DNA from: Talaromyces rugulosus
Lineage: Eukaryota; Ascomycota; Eurotiomycetes; Eurotiales; Trichocomaceae
Assembly (NCBI RefSeq): GCF_013368755.1
Contig: NC_049561.1
Coordinates: 5,642,001 to 5,706,000 of the forward strand
DNA length: 64,000 nt
Direction: 5' to 3'
In this document: positions 54,122 through 64,000 of the stretch, one piece after another
Layout: each line of letters begins with the position of its first letter
Position numbering within the stretch: the first letter of the stretch is position 1
Translations under genes and position numbers: made by a program
The notes under the pieces: model-generated
The model's input: only the letters and a program-made list of their open reading frames with translations
Database searches by the model: none
What the model was told of the DNA's origin: nothing

Positions 54122-55433
54122 TCACTCTGGCGGATCAGATACGACGTGGGGTATTGAAGCTTCTGCTCCCTCTCCTCCCCCCTCAGAGTCGGTGCTCCAT
54201 TCCTTGTCGTCCTTCTGGGTCGTGTTCGTCGACGCAGCAGGCTTGGGAATCACTTTGAGGCCGCTGCCTGCACGGTTGTAGAAATCTTCCGTGCGTAGGC
54301 CACGAACTTCCCAAGGCTGGACTGTCGTCATATGGACGCCAGCCGCTTTCTTTTGCCGGATGAGTTCTCGCATAGGCACCATGGCGGCATCTCGGCACGC
54401 TTCCTTGATGTCGCTCCCCGACATGCCTGCCATGGCGCTCACAAGGTATTCGAGATCAAACTGATCGCGGTATCTTGGTGTCCTTAAGCACAAGCGCCAG
54501 AATGCGCAGTCGCTGCGCTGCCGGGGGCAGGCTGACGGGGAATTTTTTCGGCATTCGCCTCAAAATCGCCTCGTCAATATCTTGGATTCGATTTGTAGCC
54601 CCCAGCACAACAACTCGCTGTGGCTCTCCCGTCGAGTTTGCAGATGTCAATCCGTCCCAATGTGTCATGAATTCGGCTTTGACCATACCCACTGGCTTCA
54701 TGCTCACCGCTCCTCCGCGTGCCGAGGACTGCATCGATCTCATCGATAAAGACAATAGACGGTTGTAGTTTTCGGGCCAGAGAAAAGACAGCATTGACTA
54801 GCTTATTCGAATCGCCGTACCACTTTTCGGTCAAGGTTGAAATGTGTAAATTGATGAAGCAGGCTCCGCTCTCATGGGCCAAGGCTTTCGCCAGCATCGT
54901 CTTGCCACATCCCGGAGGACCGTATAACAGCACTCCAGACGGCGCGGAGAGGAGCGACGACGTGGAGGTGTAGAGATGGGGCATTGTCAGAGGGTATATC
55001 ACGGATTCTTTCAACTCTTCGATGATGTCGTCCAGCCCGCCAATATCCTCAAAAGAGACGGGAATATCTTCGGGAGCAACAACATCCATAGCAATAGATT
55101 GCTCGTACTGGTTCAGCACCAAGTCCTCCTTCTTTTGCTTATGTCGCGGCTGCGAGCCGGGGGTTCCATCATCGGCGTCTGGCACGTCGAGTCTTCGAAG
55201 GATCGCGGCAGACTTGCGTTTTTGTTCTTCTTTCTTCTGGCTATCGGGGTCCAAATCAATGCGCGATAAAAGGTATCGGATGAGGAAATAGGCCGATGCA
55301 GACTGCAAAGCTACGGATTAGCGATCGCGCCAACATCCATGAATCCAGAGAGCGTGACATGACTTACTGTGCCGGCAATCATAACCAACTCCTGCAAGAA
55401 TTGCTGCCATCGTCGGCCGCCACCGGAAGCCAT
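54122..55433 (-). pseudogene. msp1: MSP1/ATAD1-type AAA-ATPase with two frameshifts
   Basis: Msp1 is an outer mitochondrial and peroxisomal membrane AAA-ATPase that extracts mislocalised tail-anchored proteins. Exon 1 is 55433-55368; after a GT-AG intron the sequence resumes at 55302. The first segment has a TM region, the linker, Walker A '[14 protein letters not shown]' and Walker B '[12 protein letters not shown]', in frame to 54688. One extra base at 54687 shifts the frame before the conserved 'MVKAEFM', which resumes at 54686. A second shift at 54470 precedes '[21 protein letters not shown]', which is open to the stop at 54122. All three segments are otherwise colinear and well conserved, about 414 codons in total. 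Read as it stands, the product would stop at 54574 (~264 aa). Either a recent pseudogene or two sequence errors. Confidence 0.8.
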
Positions 55434-55715
55434 GGTGACTGCAAATAAGAACAAATAAATAAAATGGTGATAAGCCCGGGGAGACCTGGAGTTGGGTAGT
55501 GAAATAATAACGATTGATGGGCCGCAAGAACAGCAAGACAAGGCCCAGCGCAGCAGCTGTGGCGGTGGTCAAGCGCGTGGCTTTGCCGCGGTCTTTTGCG
55601 GCGCGAAAATCACATGTTCTGCCGCGATGTGTGGCTTGGCATTCAGTATATACTTACTTCATACAGAAATTTTTAGATTGATGCAGAATTATTTAAGAAA
55701 CATGAAGCTATCCAG

Positions 55716-56003
55716 CTAAGTGGGGTCTTTTATGTGCGTAGTATTGCCTGTATAGGCACTTGCCGACATTTTTATCGACGGTTTTTTGTGGGCAGTTGAG
55801 GGGCGGGGCTTCACGGGTGTGTCGATGGAAAGTGGCTTTGGTGACTTCCACTCGGTTTTGACCTCATTGGGAAAATTGCCCTCTACCTTCAGTTGGTGAA
55901 GAGTCGGATTAGCTTGTATGGCGACTTGCTGGGATATTTTTTCCTGGAGTTTTTCCTTGTGTGTTTGGGTCAGATATCCGGTTCCGGATGTTGGACCGGT
56001 CAT
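55716..56003 (-). CDS. Small hypothetical protein
   Basis: Single-exon frame of 95 aa beginning at ATG 56003. Polar, Lys/Pro/Thr-rich, no signal peptide or membrane segment; contains 'HKEKLQEKISQQVAIQANPT', possibly a short helix, and a Pro-rich end. I do not recognise it. An overlapping ATG upstream in another frame (56030) could belong to a spliced form. It lies head-to-head with the kinase-like gene at 56318. Confidence 0.35.
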   Translation of the reverse strand: MTGPTSGTGYLTQTHKEKLQEKISQQVAIQANPTLHQLKVEGNFPNEVKTEWKSPKPLSIDTPVKPRPSTAHKKPSIKMSASAYTGNTTHIKDPT

Positions 56004-56317
56004 CGTCTCCAAAAGATCTAGGAGCCATTATAAGCCTATTCACAAGACCGCTAGTTTCAAGACAAGAAAAGGAGAATACAAGGGTGTGCACCCGCTTAAA
56101 TACACGAAAATTTTGACACTGCGGTAGCAAAGGGTAATTTATGGAGGAGTCTATTTCCTAATTAGGCAATTGTCGGTATACCCTTTCGAGGAATTCGAGC
56201 ATGTGGTTTCTGCCTAGCATTATTGTAGCCTTCTCCTTCGGCTGCCTTTTTTCCTTTCAAAATTTGTGCCTCGCCAAAATTTCTTCCTTTGCAAAACTCT
56301 CTCCTTCCATCTTCACT

Positions 56318-57470
56318 ATGTCGACCTGGAAGTTCGATTTCACCGGAAGGATTGAGAAGCTAAGGCGAGGCGGACAATCCAAGGATATGATCATCGAGGA
56401 ACAACTCACTAAGGTGGAAAATGATTTTAACGCCCAACGTTATGCTCTTGTCCTTGCTCGTCGATTGGACTCGGGTCGTCGTGTGCTGCTAAAGATTCGC
56501 TATGAGTAAGTAAGACAGAACCTTTTTTTTTCTATAAAGTTGTTTTCTAAATTATTCAGTCTGAATCCAAGGGGATTCGACATTGATGACTTACAGGAAA
56601 ACCGGGAGTTGTGTGATGATGAGTATCTCGGTGAATTGGAAACAGTCAAGATTGTAAACAGTATCAACCACGGGCCGGCATTGTTAGATTGGTATACAAA
56701 GCGTCAATCAGAAGATATGCCATACCCTCAAAAAGGGATTATGGATGTTTACATCATGGATCTTGTACCAGGAGAGAACGTGGATGATATTTTCGAGGAT
56801 CTTGAGTGGGAGCACTTGCGGATAATAAGGGCTCAGCTTACTTACATCTTAGAGTAAGAACAATGCAAGATCGATAAACTTTTCACAATCATAGCTAACG
56901 AATATGAATTATAGGACGCTGCGAATCCAAGGGCGAATTCTAGATGAACAACATCCTAGATTTCTTAATTATAACAAAAAGGCCAAGAAATTGTTAGTTT
57001 ACTAATCGATAGAACCTTTGTCCATATCATAACCTCCACTAACACAGCCCAGGTACTTTTTTGATTTTTCATTCTGCAGCGAAATTCCTCTGGATGAACT
57101 TGACATGTATGATCCGATTACTCAATATGATGACTGGGTCCTCGCCTTTAATATCTGGCCAGATGAGATGCTTCGTTCTGAGCCTCGGGAGCTACTGCTA
57201 CTCAAGGTCCCCCAAATATCCCAACGACAAATTAACATGGAATGCAAGGAGTGGGACTGTCTGTACCTCCGCCAATATCTCCTTCACATTTGCCATTGTC
57301 GCAGGGAGCATTTCCAACGAGAGGTGTCCAGAATACGTGATCGAGATGAAAACAGGCCACCCCAGTGGCATCCAGGTTACTTCGGGAAGGTTTCTCAGAC
57401 CTGGGGCTTGATGATGGCGATGACGAGGAAAAGTCAGAACACTAGTATCAATAATAATATTGATGCCTAA
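56318..57470 (+). CDS. Uncharacterised fungal protein, possible kinase-like fold
   Basis: Four exons, 56318-56505, 56560-56853, 56915-56992 and 57080-57470, give 316 aa. An in-frame ATG at 56201 would add 39 hydrophobic residues, but 56318 has the better context. The N-terminal half resembles aminoglycoside-phosphotransferase/kinase-like fungal proteins: a 'VLLKIRYD' strand where an ATP-binding Lys would lie, and 'MDVYIMDLVPGENVDDIF', which looks like the hinge segment. 'QHPRFLNYN' stands where the HxDxxxxN catalytic loop would be but lacks its Asp and His pattern. No DFG-type motif is seen. It may be an inactive kinase or an unrelated fold. Confidence 0.6.
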
Positions 57471-58202
57471 TCCTTTTATAGTTTCAAACCGGAGTTCCAT
57501 CGCTTTAACGTTGGCATATCAGTGAGAAGATAGTAAAAGTCATCTTTATTAGCTTTTAACTAGAGAGTCTTTGAGCTCTCGCCTATTGCTGTTTCATAGT
57601 AGTTTCTTCTACTTTCTATCAGTTTGTTACTAATGAGTTATCAATTGATCGTGAAACGCGACGAGGCGATTATTTGTTGCGGTTACATTTCCAAAAAAAA
57701 AAAAAAAAAAAAGGGTAAAGACTCTCTCCATTGACAAATTCAAGGATGTTTGAAAAGCCAATGGCGCTTATATAGCACCATTTATGATTTATTGACAGCT
57801 GGAAGATCAGAGGTTCTTGGGCAGTCAATCTATAGTTTATCACAGGTCCCGATATGGTTCTAGGTAGAAGCGTGTCGTGGTCCTGTATATGTTGAAACAA
57901 AGTACAATACAAGAGAGCAGAAAAAATATCTCGGGCAAAATACTTCATTCTATTTCTTTCTCACCTCATCTTCCTCACCTTCCTCGTCTCCTCCTTGTCT
58001 CTTCCTCACCTTCCTCACCTTCCTCACTTTCCTCGCCTTATTCCTCATATATCTTCCTCCTCATCCCTTCTCCTCCCTTCTCCCCCTCTTCCCTCCTGCT
58101 TTCTTCCTCTCTACCGCTCATCTATTACTTCAGCATCCTCACTCTGAGGCATTGCATCAGCACCCAACGTCGCGAGAATTTCCTACATACCTGCCTTACG
58201 CC
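57471..58202. other. Intergenic region with CT-rich leader
   Basis: 732 bp between two plus-strand genes. It contains an A-tract (57692-57710), and a long pyrimidine tract at 57960-58110 with several copies of CTTCCTCAC, typical of the leader just upstream of a fungal gene start. No gene is seen. Confidence 0.55.
57955..58040. repeat. CTTCCTCAC minisatellite-like pyrimidine tract
   Basis: Imperfect 9-bp units (CTTCCTCAC and variants) repeat about eight times in the leader of the gene at 58203. Probably a promoter or leader element rather than a mobile repeat. Confidence 0.6.
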
Positions 58203-59102
58203 ATGGCTCCATTCCAATTCGGACCTCCAGAACGCTTGGTACATAACCTGGCCAGTGATGACCTGAACACAATCATGCTGGAGGCCACCATGGCGAGAGC
58301 CAGTAACAATTCCAAATACAAGACCTTGTTCCAACAAGCCCGCCAGGCTGCAGTTGACTTTGGCATTGACGTTTCTGCAATTGATAACATGGTACACGAT
58401 GATAACGCTCATGCTTCTTATGTCTTTGACAGCACCGATGTCAAGAACTGGCTCAAGTACGAGTTTACGACCAAGGTAGCATGGAAGCGGGAACAACGTC
58501 TTCGAGCAGGGACAAGAATCCTTGAGCAGCTGAGCGAAAATTCTCCCAGCCCAGGGCCTACCCAGTCCACTACTGTGTCTACTGCGAGGCAATCTGATGC
58601 TACTGCGATTCAGCCTACTGCTGCACTACCGACGACACCTACCCTGCAGCAGACATCTTCGATGCCACCTCCAGAATACTCATCGTCCTCAGCGAGTTCG
58701 TCATCTTCATCACCAATGGAAGCCGACGCGGTTGTGCCTACCAAGCCACACTGCGTATTCGAAGCTGCCAAACTGATCCAAGGGGATTACATGACGACTG
58801 CATTCATTTACTTACTATCAAACGATGAGCGGGTAAAATATATGTGGAAACAAGTTTTCCGAATGGCACGCGGCTCGTACACTCGCTATCTCATGGTCGT
58901 GCACGACAGCATTCCAGATATCAATTACTACCGGGAAACGTACACCTCGGCTCGAAATAACGGTGATCTGCTGCTAGCCCAAGAAATTCAACGCCAGGTT
59001 TTTCAATTTAGCTGCAAGAAGCTACTGTTGGAACACTGGGGACTGAGTGGATCAGAGTCGCTCGATGTACTTCCGAAAATTGCTTTGCCAATGCGCAGGT
59101 AA
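58203..59102 (+). CDS. Hypothetical protein, two conserved-looking halves and a Ser/Thr-rich linker
   Basis: Single-exon model of 299 aa from a CGCCATGGC start. Residues 1-~105 are helical and charged (ends 'TTKVAWKREQRLRAGTRIL'). Residues ~110-180 are a Ser/Thr/Pro linker with a Ser run. Residues ~185-299 form a second helical region ending 'LDVLPKIALPMRR'. No signal peptide, membrane segment or family motif is recognised. The stop overlaps a possible donor (CAG|GTAAGG at 59099), so the gene might continue after splicing, though I see no clear downstream exon. Confidence 0.6.
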   Translation: MAPFQFGPPERLVHNLASDDLNTIMLEATMARASNNSKYKTLFQQARQAAVDFGIDVSAIDNMVHDDNAHASYVFDSTDVKNWLKYEFTTKVAWKREQRLRAGTRILEQLSENSPSPGPTQSTTVSTARQSDATAIQPTAALPTTPTLQQTSSMPPPEYSSSSASSSSSSPMEADAVVPTKPHCVFEAAKLIQGDYMTTAFIYLLSNDERVKYMWKQVFRMARGSYTRYLMVVHDSIPDINYYRETYTSARNNGDLLLAQEIQRQVFQFSCKKLLLEHWGLSGSESLDVLPKIALPMRR

Positions 59103-59844
59103 GGGAGGAAAAAACTGCTTGCACTCTGCACCGCACATCAGGGCACGGGTTTACATTAGTTCCTTTTGGATTATCACTTTTTTTTCTTCCTTTTCTTTTT
59201 TGTTTACGACCACATGTACTACCGATACATGTAATGGGGTCACTACCGCTTTTTAAAACCCCAGGATCTTATCAATATATATACATCAACCAGTAACGTA
59301 GTCCCTAGTTAGTAGAGTTGGGGCTACTCTGCGGAATATAGACACTGGATGGAGAATGAAGCATGATCTTTCTACTATCAGTCGCAATCCCCCATCTCTT
59401 TTACGATGACCTCACAAGTCTGTTAGGCAAATATACTATAATTGCCTAATCGGGGCAAGTCTGTATTTATACTACTGAAGTAAGGTGGGACGCCAGTATA
59501 ACATTCATAAATGTGAAAGCACTACATCACTACCTGGTATAATCTCGAGTACATGAAAATTGACGATATGGATATTAATTTATTTATATATATGTAGTTA
59601 GTTTTGAGAGCACGTTCTATAACTGGCATATATGCTCCAGGTAATCACGTTCCGGCGCATCTTTAGCGCGTTTAGGGGAGTGGCGCGTGCACGGCCGGGC
59701 CTCATGGTTGACAATACAACAATTATTGCTCTGCGACATCCCCTCCGTCTCTGTGTCTATTAACACGACGCGCCAATATATATCGAAAGAAAAAGCAGAG
59801 TCAACTGTCTTTATTTTACATACACACACATACATATAAAAACC
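59103..59844. other. Intergenic region, hypothetical / Csm1-Pcs1
   Basis: 742 bp, AT-rich, between two plus-strand genes. No open frame with family features; the last ~150 bp should contain the Csm1/Pcs1 promoter. Confidence 0.5.
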
Positions 59845-61519
59845 ATGCCGAAACGCAAAGCTATCACCAGGATATCCGGCTTGGTCGACTCCGACAGCGA
59901 CGACGACGTCGCGGACCCGGTCGCGTCGCATGACGAGCAACAACGACCCACGAAGAAAGCTCGAGGCAGGCCCAAAGCATCAGGGATTAATAAAACCGAG
60001 GAGCAGAGTACGGCAACAACAGCGTCTAGGCGCCAACGCCCTTCGTCCGCCGGTACCACGACGAAGCAAGAAACTACTGCTGCTGCTGCTGCTGCTGCGA
60101 AGAAACCTTCTGCCCGAGGGCGGCCGCGTGGCACAAGCGAGCAGGAAGATGATGAGGGAAACAATGTGCTACCGGACGCTCGCCAGGACCAAGCGAATAC
60201 ACCAAAAGACACGTCGCCGGCGAAGGCAAAGAAAGGCGGCCGAGGTCGCAAAGCAGTGAAGCAAGTCACCGACGACGGCGAATTTGAGTACACACCAACG
60301 GGATCGCGACAGTTGAAACCAACAGATATTCAATCGAAAAAACGCGGTGCGCAAAAACCGCTCGAGACAATTGAAGAGCCCGTGATACCAGACAGTCAAG
60401 TTCCTCTTGCTGGAGGGAGTGATGCAATATCGGATGAAGAAGAAGAGGAGGAAACAGAGACAATCGCGACCACAACTTCTCCACGAAAGTCTTTGGTGAA
60501 TGGTCACCAAGCGAATCCACCTCGAAAGCGGCCAACGGTGACCTTTGCAGATGCGGAGAAAACACCATCGGATCCGGATTTGAGGCGGAAACTAGGCGAC
60601 ATGACGAAAAAGTACGAGACGTTGGAATCAAAGCATCGCACTCTCCGAGAGATTGGCATTGTAGAAGCCAATGCCAATTTTGAGAAGATTAAAAAACAGT
60701 GCGACACTGTCACGAACTGTAACTCACTCCCCTACCTGAATGCTGAGAATCCATTACTGACAATTCATTAGCGTCAAATAAACTCATAGCGTCGCTAAAG
60801 GAAGAGCTTGCTGCGCAAATAGTTCGAAGCAAGGAATCCCGGAATCTGCAGAAACAGCTCAAAGACCGCGAAGACGAGTCGAACAATCTTCAATCGCAAG
60901 TCGACGACCTTACCTCAGAGCTATCCACGGCTCAGACAGAGATAAAAACGTTGCAGACCAAGCTCGCTGCTGCACGCAACAACGCCGCCAGCGCCAAAAC
61001 GCTAAACGTCGAAGCGCCCGGAAGCGCAGTCAAGGCCATGGCCAATCGCAATGATCGCAATGCTGCTGCTAGTGCCAATACCGAAGCGGCGCAGGCTGCT
61101 CAGCTTGCACAACTCAAGGAAGATCTTTACGGTGACATGACGGGACTTATCATCCGAAGCGTGAAAGAAAGAGAGGCAGACCATTTGTACGACTGTATTC
61201 AAACCGGTGTGAATGGAAGTAAGTATCTCAATCCTCACAAAATCAAAAGAGAAGAAGAAGAAAAAGAAACTAATTTCAATTAGCTCTACAATTCAAACTT
61301 GCCGTCGCCCACGAAAGAGGAAGCAAAACGACAGCTAGTCTCGACACGGCCGAATTCGTTTACACGCCAATTTTAGATGCAAAGCGCGACGCTGCCCTGA
61401 TAAGCATATTACCAGAGTATCTCAGAGTTGAAATTTACTTCTCACGGCAAAACGCGGCCAAGTTTTATACAAGGGTGATGGATTCCCTGACAAAGCGTCG
61501 AATTGATCCCGAAGAGTAA
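59845..61519 (+). CDS. pcs1: Monopolin-complex subunit Csm1/Pcs1 homologue
   Basis: Kinetochore/nucleolar protein that helps prevent merotelic attachment and organises rDNA. Three exons, 59845-60718, 60772-61218 and 61284-61519, give 518 aa. Residues 1-~250 are disordered and basic/acidic, with AT-hook-like 'RGRPK' and 'RGRPRG' motifs, an Ala run and acidic stretches. A coiled coil spans ~260-400. The C-terminal ~100 residues ('LYGDMTGLIIRSVKEREADH' onwards, 'EYLRVEIYFSRQNAAKFYTR') match the globular Csm1/Pcs1 domain. The DNA-binding-like N-terminus is consistent with chromatin location. Confidence 0.85.
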
Positions 61520-61909
61520 GATGCCGGTCAAAATGTTTGATCTGGAGCTTTGGAGTCTGGAAATGCATATTAGCCTTTTTTTTTTCCCCGTTGGATGCAT
61601 ATTTGACATTGTTTTAACGAGATTGGAGCGGATGGATGCCTTTGGATACCTCACCTCATACATAAGGTTTGCAGTGACATGTTTGGTCATGGATAACATT
61701 GAATGTATGTACGTATGTGTATATATATAGATAATATTAAACTGTTATACACATACAGCTGTCTTTCCGCAGTAGCACGTATTATTCAGAGCGATATTCG
61801 CATCCTGCCTGGTACAAGCATGTACCTAATAAGGCTGAACTAAACCTAATTAACACGCAAATTTGGCTTCCGAAAATGAGTCAATTTAGCGCGGTTCTGT
61901 TGACAGACG

Positions 61910-62002
61910 GGCCCTGTGGTGCAGTGGTAGCACGTTGGCCTCCTATATGTTTTCTTGCTTATATCTAGCCAAGGGTCTAGGGTTCGATCCCCTACAGGGT
62001 CG
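61910..62002 (+). tRNA. tRNA-Arg (anticodon CCT), intron-containing
   Basis: A complete cloverleaf folds by hand: acceptor GGCCCTG/CAGGGTC (one G-T pair), D-stem GTGC/GCAC with loop AGTGGTA, anticodon stem TTGGC/GCCAA, T-stem TAGGG/CCCTA with loop TTCGATC, discriminator G. The anticodon CCT is at 61942-61944. A 21-nt intron (61946-61966) follows position 37, the canonical eukaryotic site. Mature length is 72 nt before CCA addition. It reads AGG codons. No T-run is seen within ~40 bp downstream, but T8 and T8-type runs occur at about 62062-62082. Confidence 0.95.
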
Positions 62003-62217
62003 CTATGTTTTTGCCACTCAGTGCGACGATAATAAAGAGTTTAATTTAAAAATAGATAGAGTTTTTTTTTAAATTTTTTTTAGAAAGAAGCTATGGCCAT
62101 TTCTAGGGAATTGTATACAAGAGACTAGGTTATTATTAGTTGTTTCATTACGCTGTTAATAATAATCATCGTCGCCAATTTTATGACGCAAAGTAACTAT
62201 GTCACAATCATAAACCA

Positions 62218-63573
62218 TTAACCTATAACAATAGGTCCAGGGGGTGCCCCCAGGAGGTCCAGGAGCGCGTTAACCAGCACCTCGCCCAGAACAGCGAGCG
62301 TGCTGGGGTTTGACAAGCTAGTAAAAGTAGACGACGTAGAGCAGCTCGTGTTGACGGGCACTCCTCGCATTCGATCCTCCAGCCACAGGATTGCATCCGG
62401 AGCACCAATGACGGCCATGGTGCCGTGCTCGGACAGGAAGTCCTTCTTGTACTCGACAGACGTTCCGGCAGCGCAGTAAGTCGAGACCAGGCTGTCTGTG
62501 TATTTGACATCGCTGATTTCGTCATTGGAGGACTTGTAAACCAACAGCGGTATCTCTGGCGCGTTCTGGCCCATGTTGTTCTGGTTGAGGACTTTGGTGA
62601 CAGCATCGTTTGTCAAAAAACTCGAGTTTGTGACATATGAATACACGTCTTGTCCAAGGTAGTCTATAATGTCTCCAACTAGGCATTGAGAACGGGCCTT
62701 TTCGAAAGCGTCCTTCTTGGATGGGAGCAGATACTCAGAAATGACAGTGTCGATTTCAGGGTACTCGTTGGCCAGGCCCATGATACCCGAGGGTACCAAA
62801 CCGGTAAACAAGCCTTTGTTTGTCGCATTGATGACAGGCAGGATCTGCGGCACGGTTCCTCCAAGAGCTGCACCCACGATATTGAGCTCTGGCGCATACG
62901 ACGGCTGCAACTCGGCGGCAAAGCCACTGGCAAGACTACCTCCTGAATACCCCCACATGGCGACGGTTGCATCTGACGAGATTTTGGTAAAGTCGGTCGA
63001 AGACAAAGCAGCGCGAATGTTGTCAAGCACCGTTTGACCAGACAGGTTGTTAGCCAAGAAGGCAGCCTTGAGGCCCAAGTGATCCGGAACAGCGACAACC
63101 CATCCCTGAGCGAGGGCAGTCTCGATCAAAAGCAGCTCAGCTTGGGGCATCAACAAGCCCAGGGCTCCGTCAGTCGCAGCTCCGAGTTGGAAGGCGTACG
63201 ACGGGGCACAGTTGGGGTCAGACGCATCCTCTGCCACTTGGTAGGACAGCAGCTTGGTGTAGTCGGCATTGTTGGGGATCAAAATGGTGGTCACTGCCGC
63301 GGTGGCTTTTCCAAAGCTGTCTGTTGTTCGGAAGAGGATCTGCCAGGCAGAGTCTACGTTGAGAGGCGCCGCTGAAAACGCAGCGATTCCGCCTGGAGGG
63401 GCCCTCGAGGCGAGAATGGTGCCTGGCGCGCTGGTCTCATATCCGGCAGGCGGAGTATAAAACGGATCTGCTGTTGGCTGAGATGGTGTGGCTCGGCGCA
63501 GTATCTCCGTGGGCAGAGACCAGGCCGAGACGGCCAGCCAAAGGAAAACAACAAGCAACGAGTGCAGTGCCAT
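62218..63573 (-). CDS. Secretory lipase (LIP family)
   Basis: Extracellular triacylglycerol lipase or esterase of the fungal LIP family. Single exon, 451 aa from ATG 63573. An upstream in-frame ATG (63648) would add 25 polar residues before the signal peptide, so the internal start is preferred. Residues 1-~19 are a signal peptide. The nucleophile elbow GYSGGS places Ser210, and the 'NDEISD' region supplies a plausible Asp (~350). 'SEHGTMAV' carries His383, completing the triad. Conserved 'VPDHLGLKAAF' and Cys residues fit the family. The C-terminal ~40 residues are hydrophobic (LLDLLGAPPGPIVIG), which could affect release or membrane association. Confidence 0.9.
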   Translation of the reverse strand: MALHSLLVVFLWLAVSAWSLPTEILRRATPSQPTADPFYTPPAGYETSAPGTILASRAPPGGIAAFSAAPLNVDSAWQILFRTTDSFGKATAAVTTILIPNNADYTKLLSYQVAEDASDPNCAPSYAFQLGAATDGALGLLMPQAELLLIETALAQGWVVAVPDHLGLKAAFLANNLSGQTVLDNIRAALSSTDFTKISSDATVAMWGYSGGSLASGFAAELQPSYAPELNIVGAALGGTVPQILPVINATNKGLFTGLVPSGIMGLANEYPEIDTVISEYLLPSKKDAFEKARSQCLVGDIIDYLGQDVYSYVTNSSFLTNDAVTKVLNQNNMGQNAPEIPLLVYKSSNDEISDVKYTDSLVSTYCAAGTSVEYKKDFLSEHGTMAVIGAPDAILWLEDRMRGVPVNTSCSTSSTFTSLSNPSTLAVLGEVLVNALLDLLGAPPGPIVIG

Positions 63574-64000
63574 GCCGAAAGTCCTGATCTTTTCACACCG
63601 TACGGTGAATTTAATTGTCAGACCGTGCTGGCTGGCTGGAAGACCCATCGAGGGATGGGCCTTTTATAAGCCAGCCCGGCGTAAGCGGCAGCTAGGCTCT
63701 AGCTATCCATCTATCCATCAGGATCTGCAGACCTGTAAGACGACGGACCCGGACGGAGCGCCATAGTGTGCAGTCTCAGCTGGCAGCACAGTATTTGTAC
63801 CGAGGGATCACGTTGAAATTGTTGTTGGAGTAGGTCACGAGGGGAACTCGCGACGTCGACGATCTGGGGTGAAAACGGCAGTTGCTCCTTCCCCGCCTTT
63901 GGGGTGCTTGCAAACTTCGCTGCGCTTCCGAGGAAGGAACTGTGTTTACTGCTTGGCGCGTGTGACTCCACATTTCGGCAAATGAGAAGGAGAACTGTTG
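63574..64000. other. Upstream region of the lipase gene, to window edge
   Basis: About 430 bp, GC-moderate, with a TTTTATAAG TATA-like element at 63661-63669, about 90 bp upstream of the lipase start codon. Minus-strand open frames here show no family features. Confidence 0.5.

Noticed and set aside
54122..55302. Tiny introns (16 and 31 nt) to repair the MSP1-like frame
   Set aside because: They are far below known intron lengths for these fungi and would delete conserved AAA residues; frameshifts are simpler.
1..64000. Transposons, CRISPR arrays, viral insertions or secondary-metabolite synthases
   Set aside because: No transposase, reverse transcriptase, integrase, spaced direct-repeat array, viral gene, or PKS/NRPS domain was seen. 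The gene-free region shows no visible terminal repeats.

Overview
The window is chromosomal DNA from a filamentous ascomycete, most likely a member of the Eurotiales (Aspergillus/Penicillium relatives). Genes carry short GT-AG introns (about 50-110 nt), CT-rich leaders precede several start codons, tRNA-Arg contains an intron, and the gene content is typical of Pezizomycotina. I assign no species. I modelled 23 protein-coding genes (one entering from the left edge, one frameshifted, two weak small ones), 1 tRNA, and several repeats and regulatory intervals. Exon boundaries were placed by eye; for every multi-exon model I checked that exon lengths sum to whole codons with a stop only at the end.

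Region 1 (1-18.5 kb) is an amino-sugar catabolic cluster: an UNC-93-type transporter (candidate GlcNAc importer), GlcNAc-6-phosphate deacetylase, glucosamine-6-phosphate deaminase, and a GH3 beta-N-acetylglucosaminidase fused to GNAT-like domains. Between deacetylase and deaminase sits a complete choline-to-glycine-betaine module: choline oxidase and betaine aldehyde dehydrogenase, divergently transcribed. Together these would free, import and degrade GlcNAc to fructose-6-phosphate, with acetate and ammonia released, and oxidise choline to betaine. The GlcNAc kinase is not in the window. A truncated beta-lactamase-like gene lies at the left edge.

Region 2 (18.5-29.6 kb) is an 11-kb stretch with no gene I can support. 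It contains AT-rich DNA, homopolymer runs, a GC-rich island with a perfect hairpin and a (TA)n tract, and ends in a CT-rich leader. It lies directly upstream of an NDT80-family regulator of the XprG/VIB-1/RON1 class (29.6-31.5 kb), a family whose RON1 member controls GlcNAc clusters in Trichoderma. It may therefore be a large regulatory region. A ferric-reductase-type gene follows.

Region 3 (35-45.4 kb) is compact housekeeping DNA: mitoribosomal DAP3/MRPS29 divergent from RRS1, MTP18 divergent from ATP synthase subunit k, a phosphopantetheinyl transferase, histidinol phosphatase and an FKBP12-like isomerase.

Region 4 (45.7-50.7 kb) is a divergent pair of secreted hydrolases: a GH29 alpha-L-fucosidase with an unusual N-terminal extension, and a signal-peptide protein with a TIM-barrel-like domain whose family I do not recognise. 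Region 5 (51-64 kb) holds an intracellular LysM protein, an MSP1/ATAD1 AAA-ATPase broken by two frameshifts, three uncharacterised genes, a Csm1/Pcs1 monopolin-type kinetochore protein, an intron-containing tRNA-Arg(CCT) and a secretory lipase.
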